Part shown: positions 42,065-49,843 of the stretch, piece by piece
Layout: each line of letters opens with the position of its first letter
Position numbering within the stretch: the stretch's first letter is position 1
From: Planctomycetota bacterium
GTDB taxonomy: Bacteria; Planctomycetota; UBA1135; JADKAF01
NCBI GenBank assembly: GCA_016719295.1
Contig: JADKAF010000002.1
Coordinates: 1 to 64,000, forward strand
Length of the DNA stretch: 64,000 bases
Reading direction: 5' to 3'
The notes under the pieces: model-generated
The model's input: only the letters and a program-made list of their open reading frames with translations
Databases searched by the model: none
Told to the model about the DNA's origin: nothing
Translations under genes and position numbers: made by a program

Positions 42065-43132
42065 CTAGGCGCCGCGGTTCAGCAGGCGCGCGAACTCCGA
42101 GGGATCGGGCGAGACCGACGAGGCGTCCTCGTAGCCCACCTGGTTCGAACGGTAGAGATCGGCGAGCGACTGGTTCATCGTCTTCATGCCCTGACGGCCG
42201 CCGGTCTGGATGATCGAGTAGATCTGGTGCGCCTTGTTCTCGCGGATCAGGCTCCGCACCGCGGCGTTCACCACCAGCACCTCGGCCGCGAGGGCGCGAC
42301 CGCGCTGGTTCGCGCGCTGCACGAGCTGCTGGCAGACGACCGCTTGCAGCGTGAAGCTGAGCTGGGTGCGGATCTGCTGCTGCTGATGGGCGGGGAAGAC
42401 GTCGATGATGCGGTTGATCGTCTGGATCGTGTCCGAGGTGTGCAGCGTCGCGAAGGTGAGGTGACCGGTCTCGGCCAGCGTCATCGCCGCCTCGATGGTC
42501 TCCATGTCGCGCATCTCGCCGACGAGGACGTAGTCGGGATCCTGGCGCAGGACCGATCGCAGCGCGGGGCCGAAGGAGCGGGTATCGCTGCCGACCTCGC
42601 GCTGATTCACGAGGCAGTTGCGGTTGCGGTGCAGGAACTCGATCGGGTCCTCGATCGTGACGATGTGCCCGTGACGCATCTCGTTGATGTAGTTGATCAT
42701 CGAGGCGAGGGTCGTCGACTTGCCGCTCCCCGTGGAGCCGGTGACCAGCACCAGGCCCTTCGGCAGCATGCAGATCTCCTCGCAGACCCGGCGCGGCAGG
42801 CCGAGCTGGTCGAAGTTGTAGACCTCGAACGGGATCATGCGGAGCACGGCAGCCACCGTGCCGCGCTGTAGGAAGACGTTCGTGCGGAAGCGCCCGAAGC
42901 CTGCGAAGCCGAACGAGCAGTCGAGCTCCCAAGTCGACTCGAAGCGCGCGATCTGCTCCGTGGTGAGCACGGAGTAGATGAGCTTCTGCGCGACCTCGCT
43001 GGTGAGCTGCGCGTACTCGGTCTCGATCAATCGGCCATCGACTCGGATGCGAGGCGAGGAGCCCACCGAGATGTGCAGGTCCGAGCCGCCTCGCTCCACC
43101 AGGGTGGAGAGCAGGTCTTCCATCGAGATCAT
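42065..43132 (-). CDS. pilT: type IV pilus twitching-motility ATPase PilT
   Basis: Powers pilus retraction. The 355-residue protein opens with MISMEDLLSTLVERGGSDLHIS and carries Walker A GSTGSGKST (132-140), the Asp box TIEDPIEF, Walker B VGEMRDMETIE and the His box FATLHTSDTIQTI, with the C-terminal PilT helix. It is the first gene of the pilT-pilB-pilC set. The leader (43174-43192) contains an 8-bp hairpin (CTCCGCCG / CGGCGGAG). Confidence 0.95.
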   Translation of the reverse strand: MISMEDLLSTLVERGGSDLHISVGSSPRIRVDGRLIETEYAQLTSEVAQKLIYSVLTTEQIARFESTWELDCSFGFAGFGRFRTNVFLQRGTVAAVLRMIPFEVYNFDQLGLPRRVCEEICMLPKGLVLVTGSTGSGKSTTLASMINYINEMRHGHIVTIEDPIEFLHRNRNCLVNQREVGSDTRSFGPALRSVLRQDPDYVLVGEMRDMETIEAAMTLAETGHLTFATLHTSDTIQTINRIIDVFPAHQQQQIRTQLSFTLQAVVCQQLVQRANQRGRALAAEVLVVNAAVRSLIRENKAHQIYSIIQTGGRQGMKTMNQSLADLYRSNQVGYEDASSVSPDPSEFARLLNRGA

Positions 43133-43310
43133 CGGTCCGCCTCGCCGCAGGATGTCCGGAGTCGACGCGCATGCTCCGCCGCTGCGGCGGAGGGGGGATG
43201 CGCACGGTCTATCTCGTGCGTTATCGGCGTTCGACTCGTGCGGGTTGAGCCCGGGCGAGCTCAGCTCGAGACGGCGCCGAGCTCGCGCTCCGAAAACGGC
43301 GGCGGCAAAG

Positions 43311-43348
43311 AGAGCGAGCCGGCGCCCTTTCGGACGCCGGCTCGCTCT
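43311..43348 (-). terminator. 14-bp-stem hairpin after the EF-G-like gene
   Basis: AGAGCGAGCCGGCG (43311-43324) pairs perfectly with CGCCGGCTCGCTCT (43335-43348). It lies 55 bases beyond the stop of the EF-G-like gene and upstream of pilT; on the minus strand it is followed by CTTTGCC and later GTTTTC. Confidence 0.6.
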
Positions 43349-43402
43349 ACCGGATGACTAGCGACAAGAGCCGCTAAGCGGCGGACCAGACTTCGCCGCG
43401 CT

Positions 43403-45439
43403 TCACTCCGCTTCCTCCGGATGCTTGTAGGCGGAGCTCACCTTCTCCTGCACCTGCGGAGGAGCGGTCTCGTACCCGACGAAGCTCATCGCGTAGCTCC
43501 CCTCCCCCGCCGTGATCGAGCGGAGCTGGGTGGAGTAGGTCTGCACTTCCGAGAGCGGTAGGTGCGCCTTGATGATCTGGATGTCCCCATCGGTGTCCAT
43601 GCCCTGGATGCGACCGCGCTTCGTGTTCACATCGCTCGTGATGTCGCCGAGGAAGCGCGAGGGCACGCGGATCTCGAGCTCGTAGATCGGCTCGAGGAGC
43701 GCCGGCCGGGCCTTGAGGAAGCCCTCGAAGAAGGCGCGCCGCCCCGCGAGCTTGAAGGACGCCTCGTCCGAGTCGACATCGTGGTACTTGCCGTCGTAGA
43801 GCTCGACGGCCACGTCGATGACCTCGCAGCCCGCGATCGGCCCTCGGGCGAGGCCTTCGCGGATCCCTTTGTCCACGGCGGGGATCAGGTTGCGCGGGAT
43901 CGAGCCGCCGACGACCGAGTCGATGAACTCGAAGCCGCTGCCGCGAGGCTTCGCCATCACGCGGAGGAAGACCTCGCCGAACTGGCCACGTCCTCCCGAC
44001 TGCTTCTTGTGGCGGTAGTGCCCTTCGGCCTTGCCCTGCACGGTCTCCTTGTACGGGATGCGCGGCAGATGCGTCTCGACCTCTACCTTCGCACGATGCC
44101 TCAGGCGGTCGATCATGATCTGCAAGTGCAGGTCGCCGAGCCCCTCGAGCAGCATCTCGTGCGTCGTCTCTTCGCGTCGCACGTGGAAGCACGGATCCTC
44201 CACCACGAGACGGCGCATGCCCTCCGCGAGCTTCGTCTCGTCCTGCGCGCTCTTCGGCCTCACGGAGAGCGCCGTCCACGGATGCGGAAAGCGCGGAGGA
44301 GTGACCTGCGGTAGCTCGGCTTCGGTACCGACCGTCGTGCCGAGGACGAAGTCCTCGATCTTCGTGATCGCGATCAGGCTGCCGGGAGGCGCGGCATCCA
44401 CGTGCTTCAGCCCCTCCCTTCCTCGCGCCACGTTGATCCCGTGCAGCTTCACCGGCTTGTGCGCGCCCTTGGGGTAGATCTGCGCATCGCCGCGCAGGAC
44501 GCCCGAGCGCACGCGGAGGTAGGTGATGCGCCCGACGTGCATGTCGGTGACCACCTTCCAGACCTGCAGGATCGCGGGCCCGTCCTCGCGAGGCGCGATC
44601 GCCACCGCCTGGCCGTCCTTCGTCGCCGTGCGCGGCGGGAAGTCGAGCGGCGAGGGAAGGTGCAGCTCCAGGAAGCGCATCAGGCCTTCGATGCCGCGAT
44701 CCTCGCGCGCGCCCACCGTGAGCAGCGGTACGACGGCGCCGGAAGCGATCGCCTTCGGCAGGCTCGCCAGCACGGTCTCGCGCGGGAGCTCGCCCTGATC
44801 GAGAAAGGCGGTCATCAGCGCTTCGTCGGATTCGGCAACACGCTCGACGAGGGTCGCATAGTAAGCCTGGGCGCGCGGGCGGAACGCCTCGGGGGCCGCC
44901 GCGGGATCCAGAGCATCGATCACGGCCTTGAAGTCGTGACCGTTGCCGTCGGGGAAGCTCACCGGCACGCACTTGTCGCCGAAGACCTCTTGGATCTCGG
45001 CGAGCAAGGTCTCGAAATCGGTGTTCTCGGCGTCGTTGCGGGTGACGATCATCAGCCGGCCGACGCCCGCCTCCCCAGCGAGCTTCCAGAGCGTGCGCGT
45101 GCTGAAGGTGACGCGGCTCGCCGCGGAGACCACCACGGCGGCGACCTCCACGGCCGAGAGCGCGGAGATCACCTCGCCCACGAAGTCCGGATAGCCGGGG
45201 CAATCGACGAGGTTCAGCTCGCGGCCGGCGTGCGACGCGTGGATCACCGTCGCGCGGAAGGAGTGCTTGCGCTCCAGCTCCTCGGTCTCGAAGTCGCTGA
45301 TCGAGGTACCGTTGTCGACGCTCCCGAGCCTCGAGCCGACGCCCATGTGGTGGGCCAGGTGATCGACGATCGTCGTCTTCCCCGTTCCGCTGTGACCGAT
45401 GAAGGCGACGTTGCGGGCTGCGCTGGCCGGGCTGCTCAT
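43403..45439 (-). CDS. EF-G-like translational GTPase (EF-G2 type)
   Basis: The ATG at 45439 (GAGG upstream) gives 678 residues with the EF-G order: G domain, domain II, III, IV and V (GDLHLQIMIDRL, GGRGQFGEV, VPSRFLGDITSDVNTKRGRIQGM). The P-loop is GHSGTGKT (15-22) and G3 is DCPG (79-82). The NKxD guanine-binding motif reads TRND (133-136), and the switch region lacks the RGITI of canonical EF-G. These traits fit the EF-G2/EF-G-like branch, whose role in translation is not settled. It is not likely to be the main translocase. It lies between pilT and the OmpA-family gene. Confidence 0.85.
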   Translation of the reverse strand: MSSPASAARNVAFIGHSGTGKTTIVDHLAHHMGVGSRLGSVDNGTSISDFETEELERKHSFRATVIHASHAGRELNLVDCPGYPDFVGEVISALSAVEVAAVVVSAASRVTFSTRTLWKLAGEAGVGRLMIVTRNDAENTDFETLLAEIQEVFGDKCVPVSFPDGNGHDFKAVIDALDPAAAPEAFRPRAQAYYATLVERVAESDEALMTAFLDQGELPRETVLASLPKAIASGAVVPLLTVGAREDRGIEGLMRFLELHLPSPLDFPPRTATKDGQAVAIAPREDGPAILQVWKVVTDMHVGRITYLRVRSGVLRGDAQIYPKGAHKPVKLHGINVARGREGLKHVDAAPPGSLIAITKIEDFVLGTTVGTEAELPQVTPPRFPHPWTALSVRPKSAQDETKLAEGMRRLVVEDPCFHVRREETTHEMLLEGLGDLHLQIMIDRLRHRAKVEVETHLPRIPYKETVQGKAEGHYRHKKQSGGRGQFGEVFLRVMAKPRGSGFEFIDSVVGGSIPRNLIPAVDKGIREGLARGPIAGCEVIDVAVELYDGKYHDVDSDEASFKLAGRRAFFEGFLKARPALLEPIYELEIRVPSRFLGDITSDVNTKRGRIQGMDTDGDIQIIKAHLPLSEVQTYSTQLRSITAGEGSYAMSFVGYETAPPQVQEKVSSAYKHPEEAE

Positions 45440-45640
45440 GCGGACCTCGTCGGCTGTGCCGCGAAGGGGTTTTCCCCGCAGCGGTGGAGACACCGCCGCG
45501 AGGTGCGGCTCCGTCACGCAGTAGCCCACGTGGAGGCCGAGCGCTCTTCCGCCCGGCGCGCGAGGCTCGCGAGGAGCCTGGGATGTGCCGGCGGATTCTA
45601 GCAAGCTGCCGGAGAAGTCAATCTACGCACGGAAGTGCAC

Positions 45641-45678
45641 GCGGGCGGCCGCACACCCCCCTGGGTGCGGCCGCCCGC
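45641..45678 (-). terminator. 14-bp-stem hairpin after the OmpA-family gene
   Basis: GCGGGCGGCCGCAC (45641-45654) pairs perfectly with GTGCGGCCGCCCGC (45665-45678), starting 40 bases past the stop of the OmpA-family gene. No T-tract follows. Confidence 0.6.
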
Positions 45679-45718
45679 GCACGAGCGAGCGCTGAGCTCG
45701 CTCTCGAGAGCCTCGAGG

Positions 45719-46435
45719 CTATTCGGTGCTCGAGACGAGCAGCTCGACGCGCCGGTTCTTCGCGCGCGCGACATCGGACTTCGCGCTCACCGCCGGCGAG
45801 AACTCGCCGTGCCCCACGCACACGAGGTCGTCGTCGCTGACGCCGCACTTCTCGCTCAGGAACTCGATGACGCTGAGCGAGCGCGCGACCGAGAGGTGCA
45901 GGTTCGACTTGAAGCCCGACTTCACGATCGGCGTGTCGTCGGTGTGCCCCTTCACCCACACGCGGCGATTCGGGTAGCGCTGCTTGATCACCTTCGAGAG
46001 CTCGCGCAGCGTGCGCTGCCCCTGTCCCGAGATGTCGGCCTTGCCGGAATCGAAGGTCACCTCGTTGTCGACGGTGATCATGATGCCACCGGGGACCTGC
46101 GAGTAGGTGACGCCGGCGAGCTTGTTGTTGCGATTGAGCTCCTCGGCTTCGCTGGCGCGCTTGGCGGCAGCGGCGTCGAGCTCGCCCTTCAGGCGATCGC
46201 GTTCGGCGAGCGCGTCAGCGGCGAGCCGCTTCTGCTCGTCGATCAGCGATTGCGAGGAAGAGCCCTCGGCGCGGGCTTCCTCGAGCTCCTCGCGGAGCAT
46301 CTTGTTGTCGTCGCGGAGGCTCGCGATCAATCGATCGTCGGCTTCCTTCTGCAAGGCGTACTTCTGGGTGCAACCGCTGGCGAAGAGCGCCAGGAGCAGG
46401 CCGCCCAGGAGGGAGGTGGCGTGCACGTTTCTCAT
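45719..46435 (-). CDS. OmpA/MotB-domain lipoprotein with coiled coil
   Basis: The 238-residue product has a lipoprotein signal (LFASGC, Cys22), a coiled coil (about 28-100, rich in Glu/Arg/Lys) and an OmpA/MotB peptidoglycan-binding domain (about 110-238) with TFDSGKADISGQGQRTLREL, VKGHTDDTPI and VARAKNRRVELLV. It would anchor a membrane to the cell wall; the coiled coil is longer than in Pal. Neighbouring pilus genes make a pilus-anchoring role possible but unproven. Confidence 0.85.
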   Translation of the reverse strand: MRNVHATSLLGGLLLALFASGCTQKYALQKEADDRLIASLRDDNKMLREELEEARAEGSSSQSLIDEQKRLAADALAERDRLKGELDAAAAKRASEAEELNRNNKLAGVTYSQVPGGIMITVDNEVTFDSGKADISGQGQRTLRELSKVIKQRYPNRRVWVKGHTDDTPIVKSGFKSNLHLSVARSLSVIEFLSEKCGVSDDDLVCVGHGEFSPAVSAKSDVARAKNRRVELLVSSTE

Positions 46436-46491
46436 GGCTTCTGCTGAGGACCTCGGATGGAGAAATGGACGGAGTCCGACCCGCAGCGCTC

Positions 46492-47472
46492 CTATCGCCC
46501 CTGGACCCAGGCGGGCCAGGTTTCGAACAGGAAGACGTTCAGCTCGGAACGGAAGAGCAAGACGACGGCGCCGCCCAACGAGAGGGCGGGACCAAAGGGA
46601 ATGACGCGGCCGGCGATCCAGGCGATGTCCCAGCGCCAGCGGGGTCGCTGCGCGCGACGGCGCGACATGCGCACGGCGCGGACGGCGAAGATGCGCAGCA
46701 CGTTCAGCAGGCCCATCACGGAGCCGAGCAACGCGCCGACGAGGAGCACGAAGACGACGCCGACGGCGCCGACGAAGGCGCCCAAGCCGCCCATCAGCTT
46801 CACGTCGCCGAGGCCCATGGCCTCGCGGCCGGCGAAACGCGAAGCGATCGAGCGGAGGCCGCCGACGAGCGCGAGCCCCGCGAGCATGCCGAGCACTCCG
46901 TCGAGCGCTCCGTGCAGCCAGGTGTAATCACCGCCCTTCCAGCGCGCGACGAGCGAATGTTCGCGATGCAGCTCGAGCACCAGCGCGCTGCAGACGATGC
47001 CGAGCGGCATCATCGGCTTCGTGAGCACGTCGGGCAGGATCTGGAAATCGAAGTCGATCATCGACGCGGCGAGCAGCACCGCGAGCAGCGCCCAGAGGAC
47101 GAGGAGCAAGCCCCACGGATAGCCTGCGGGCGCGTGTCCGCTCCGCAGGTGCTCGAAGACGAACCAGAACATCAGCCCTGTCGCGAGCTCCACGGCGGGA
47201 TAGCGCACGGAGATCGCGCCGCGGCAGCCGCGGCACTTGCCGCGGAGCGCGAGCCAGGAGAGCACCGGCACGTTCTCGAACCAGGCGATCGCATGGCCGC
47301 AGCGAGGGCAGTGCGAGCGCCCTTCGGCGACGCCCTTGCCGTCGCGGGGGAGCCGATGGATGACGACGTTCAGGAACGAGCCGACGAGCAGCCCGAAGAC
47401 CGCCGCGAACGCGGAGAGGATGGCGGGAGAGTCTTCGAGGAGGACGGACAACGACACACCGGGGTCGGACAA
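46492..47472 (-). CDS. pilD: type IV prepilin peptidase PilD
   Basis: Cleaves and methylates prepilins such as PilA. The 326-residue membrane protein has the zinc-type tetracysteine loop CPRC (55-58) and CRGC (80-83), and the two catalytic aspartates expected for the aspartic prepilin-peptidase family: Asp140 in IDFDFQILPD and Asp223 in GLGDVKL. About eight helices are visible. The TTG at 47472 is only one option; no Shine-Dalgarno is clear, and starts at 47457 or 47451 are equally possible. It is apart from pilA-pilT, beyond the EF-G-like and OmpA genes. Confidence 0.9.
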   Translation of the reverse strand: MSDPGVSLSVLLEDSPAILSAFAAVFGLLVGSFLNVVIHRLPRDGKGVAEGRSHCPRCGHAIAWFENVPVLSWLALRGKCRGCRGAISVRYPAVELATGLMFWFVFEHLRSGHAPAGYPWGLLLVLWALLAVLLAASMIDFDFQILPDVLTKPMMPLGIVCSALVLELHREHSLVARWKGGDYTWLHGALDGVLGMLAGLALVGGLRSIASRFAGREAMGLGDVKLMGGLGAFVGAVGVVFVLLVGALLGSVMGLLNVLRIFAVRAVRMSRRRAQRPRWRWDIAWIAGRVIPFGPALSLGGAVVLLFRSELNVFLFETWPAWVQGR

Positions 47473-47484
47473 CGCTGGCCGCGC

Positions 47485-47512
47485 ATTGTCCTGCGAAGAC
47501 CCATAGCGTCAA
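47485..47512 (-). promoter_or_regulatory. possible promoter of pilD
   Basis: On the minus strand TTGACG (47507-47512), a 16-base spacer and GACAAT (47485-47490) match five and four consensus positions. An alternative -35, TTGACA, lies a little upstream (47522-47527). Confidence 0.35.
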
Positions 47513-47549
47513 GATCTTCGGTGTCAACAGAGCTGAACCCCAAGATCTT
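47511..47549. repeat. two AAGATCTT palindromes 31 bp apart upstream of pilD
   Basis: Identical 8-bp palindromes at 47511-47518 and 47542-47549 overlap or flank the proposed pilD promoter. Their spacing is about three helical turns, which suits paired operators. In such GC-rich DNA two copies this close are unlikely by chance. Confidence 0.45.
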
Positions 47550-47562
47550 GTGGCTCGCTCGT

Positions 47563-49680
47563 TCAGCGCAAGAGGACCTCGAGTCGATCGATCTGCGCGT
47601 GAACGACCGAGCCGGCGTCGCCCCCCTGCGCGGGGAAGAGCTCGACCTCGAGAGCGATGCGCGCGCGCGGCTGCCTCGGCAGCGCCAGCGGGAACTCCGG
47701 GCGCAGCGCGCGTGCGATGCCCTCCCAAGAGCGCGGCCCCTCTCCCACCTGCACGTAAGCGCGCACGTCGGCCTCGCGCCCGCGAGCGAGCCATAGGTGC
47801 GCGATGGCCGCCGGCTCGAACACGCGGCGAAGATCTCCGAAGGGGACGCTCGGCCCGACCGCGCGGAAGCGGAGCGGCACCGTCGGCCGCAACGAGCGAT
47901 CGAAGTGGAAGCGCCCCTCGCGCAGGCGCACGATCGCGGGCAGCGCATCCGCCTCCGCGCCGACGCCGACGCCGACCGCGGCGAGCCCGGCGGGATTCTC
48001 GGGAGCGAAGACCCACAGAGCGGCGGCGCGGACGACCGCCAGCGGTGTCAGCCGCACTCGATTGCTCGACGCCAGGAGAACCACGCGTCCGGGCGCCTCG
48101 AGCCGCCCGTCCAGGAGCAGCTCGCCGCTCGAGGCGAGCGCGAACGTCGCGAAGCCCGCATCGCTGAGCTGGCGCAGAACCTCCTCGAAGCCCGCCCCCT
48201 CGCGCGGCTCCGGCAGCGCGCGCGCATCGACGGCCGTCTGCGGAGCTCCGATCTCGAGCTGGCCATGGATGCCGAGTCGACCTTGCGAGCGAAGCACGGC
48301 GAGCGGCTCCGCGCCGATGCTCGCGCAGCAGCCCGACGGCAAGACGCAGCGCGCGAGCTGCAGGCCTCGCTGGCCCTGTGCGCCAAGATCGAGGCGCAGC
48401 GCTTCGCCTGCGGCCGCCCGCGTCAGCTCGCCGGCCGATCCGTCGCCCCCCTCGCTCGAGAGCACCGCTTCGGCGACGCCTTCCCAGGTGCGCAGCACCC
48501 CGTCGGCCGGCGCGAGCCCGAGCTCGCCATCGTCGGGAGCGAGCTGCTCTCTCGGCAGGAAGTCGAAACTCAGCGTGCGCGAGCGCAGCGGGCGCTCGAG
48601 GAGCGTCACCACGAAGTAGTTCTGGCCGAGCTGGATCGGAACGCTTCCGTAGCCGAGCGGCCCGGGCGGCACGAGGAAACCGTCGGCCGAGAGGTGGATC
48701 ACGCCGTCATCGGCGGGACGCTCGAACGCGAGGTAGAAGCGCGCGCCCGCACTCGGCGGCGAGACGAACTGCGGCCGGAGCTCGAGCACGCAGCCATCCA
48801 CCAGCCAGCGCGGATCGATCGGCGCCCCGGGCAGCGGGATCTCGTCCTGCTGCCAGCGCCTGCGCGCCTCCTCGGCGCGCAGCAAGCGCATGGCTACGGG
48901 GATCAGCTCCTCGGCGGGCCAATCGGCGAGAGGCTTCTGGAGCAGCGGCGAGCTCGGATCCTTCGGCTCCGGTACGAGGCGCACGCTGCGCGAGCCCAAG
49001 GAGTCCGGCCGCAGAGGGCTATCGAAGATGAGCAGCCAGGTCTCCGCATCGGACCAGGCGTGCAGGTTGTGATCGAAGTCCTGCTCGGGCACGACGCGCG
49101 GCACGTGGGCCAGCTCGTCGCGTGGCCAGGTCGCGTCCCCGAGCGCGAAGAGGCGCTTCACCTCGCCGCGTCCGACGGTGCGAAACTCGAAGACCGCGCT
49201 CTCCGCCAGCAGCTCTCCGCCCAGAGCGCGCAGACCGTCGGGGCGCGGATAGCCGGCGATGCGCACGCGGTAGGTCGAGTCGGGCCGCAGACCGCCGTCC
49301 TCGAGATCGGGGCGCAGAGGCACGTCGGGAACGAACGCGATGACGTTGCCGCGTCCGATGAGGCGATAGCGGCCCGCGACGATCGCGCTCGAGGGCTCAC
49401 CTGCTTCGAGACGCGCGATGCGGATCGTCTCGGGGCGCAGAGTGCCAGGGTCCACGGGAGCTGAGAAGCGCAGCCACAGCTCGGTGTTCAGGTGCAGCGA
49501 GTCGCGTCCCGCTTGATCACAGCCGAGGAAGCGGAAGGCCGCGGGCGGCGCTTGATCCGCGCCATCACCGCAGGCACCGGAGAGCGCTCCGACCGCGAGC
49601 GCGAGCAAGTACGCGAGCACCTGCCGAGGGCGCGCGCGCTGCGGGCAGCGTGGGGCCGGTCCTTCGCGACTCGAAACCAT
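47563..49680 (-). CDS. large lipoprotein with Ig-like N-terminus, function unknown
   Basis: The 705-residue protein has a lipoprotein signal (ALSGAC, Cys37) and an N-terminal bacterial Ig-like region (LNTELWLRFSAPVDPGTLRP, about 65-84, and FVPDVPLRPDLEDGGLRPDSTYRVRI), the 'SbsA/Big5-like' pattern in which calculated bounds are compared with predicted extrema. The remainder is beta-rich with no recognised enzyme motif. It belongs to the same style as the two following lipoproteins but lacks their glycine cluster after the lipid cysteine. Likely outer-membrane or surface located. Confidence 0.6.
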   Translation of the reverse strand: MVSSREGPAPRCPQRARPRQVLAYLLALAVGALSGACGDGADQAPPAAFRFLGCDQAGRDSLHLNTELWLRFSAPVDPGTLRPETIRIARLEAGEPSSAIVAGRYRLIGRGNVIAFVPDVPLRPDLEDGGLRPDSTYRVRIAGYPRPDGLRALGGELLAESAVFEFRTVGRGEVKRLFALGDATWPRDELAHVPRVVPEQDFDHNLHAWSDAETWLLIFDSPLRPDSLGSRSVRLVPEPKDPSSPLLQKPLADWPAEELIPVAMRLLRAEEARRRWQQDEIPLPGAPIDPRWLVDGCVLELRPQFVSPPSAGARFYLAFERPADDGVIHLSADGFLVPPGPLGYGSVPIQLGQNYFVVTLLERPLRSRTLSFDFLPREQLAPDDGELGLAPADGVLRTWEGVAEAVLSSEGGDGSAGELTRAAAGEALRLDLGAQGQRGLQLARCVLPSGCCASIGAEPLAVLRSQGRLGIHGQLEIGAPQTAVDARALPEPREGAGFEEVLRQLSDAGFATFALASSGELLLDGRLEAPGRVVLLASSNRVRLTPLAVVRAAALWVFAPENPAGLAAVGVGVGAEADALPAIVRLREGRFHFDRSLRPTVPLRFRAVGPSVPFGDLRRVFEPAAIAHLWLARGREADVRAYVQVGEGPRSWEGIARALRPEFPLALPRQPRARIALEVELFPAQGGDAGSVVHAQIDRLEVLLR

Positions 49681-49754
49681 GCGCAGTTCCTAGCGCGATC
49701 CGACGGGTCCGGCAAGGCCGCGCCGATGCCGCGTCGCGAGCGCGCGAGAAGCAG

Positions 49755-49790
49755 CGAGGCGCGGCGAGCCTGGTGGCCCGCCGCGCCTCG
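49755..49790 (-). terminator. 12-bp-stem hairpin after the 1015-residue lipoprotein gene
   Basis: CGAGGCGCGGCG (49755-49766) pairs perfectly with CGCCGCGCCTCG (49779-49790), beyond the stop at 49844. A smaller palindrome, GAGCGCG/CGCGCTC, lies between it and the stop. Confidence 0.55.
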
Positions 49791-49843
49791 ATGTCGATCG
49801 ATGTCGATCGATCCAAATCCGAGCGCGCTCGCGCGCTCGTCGA

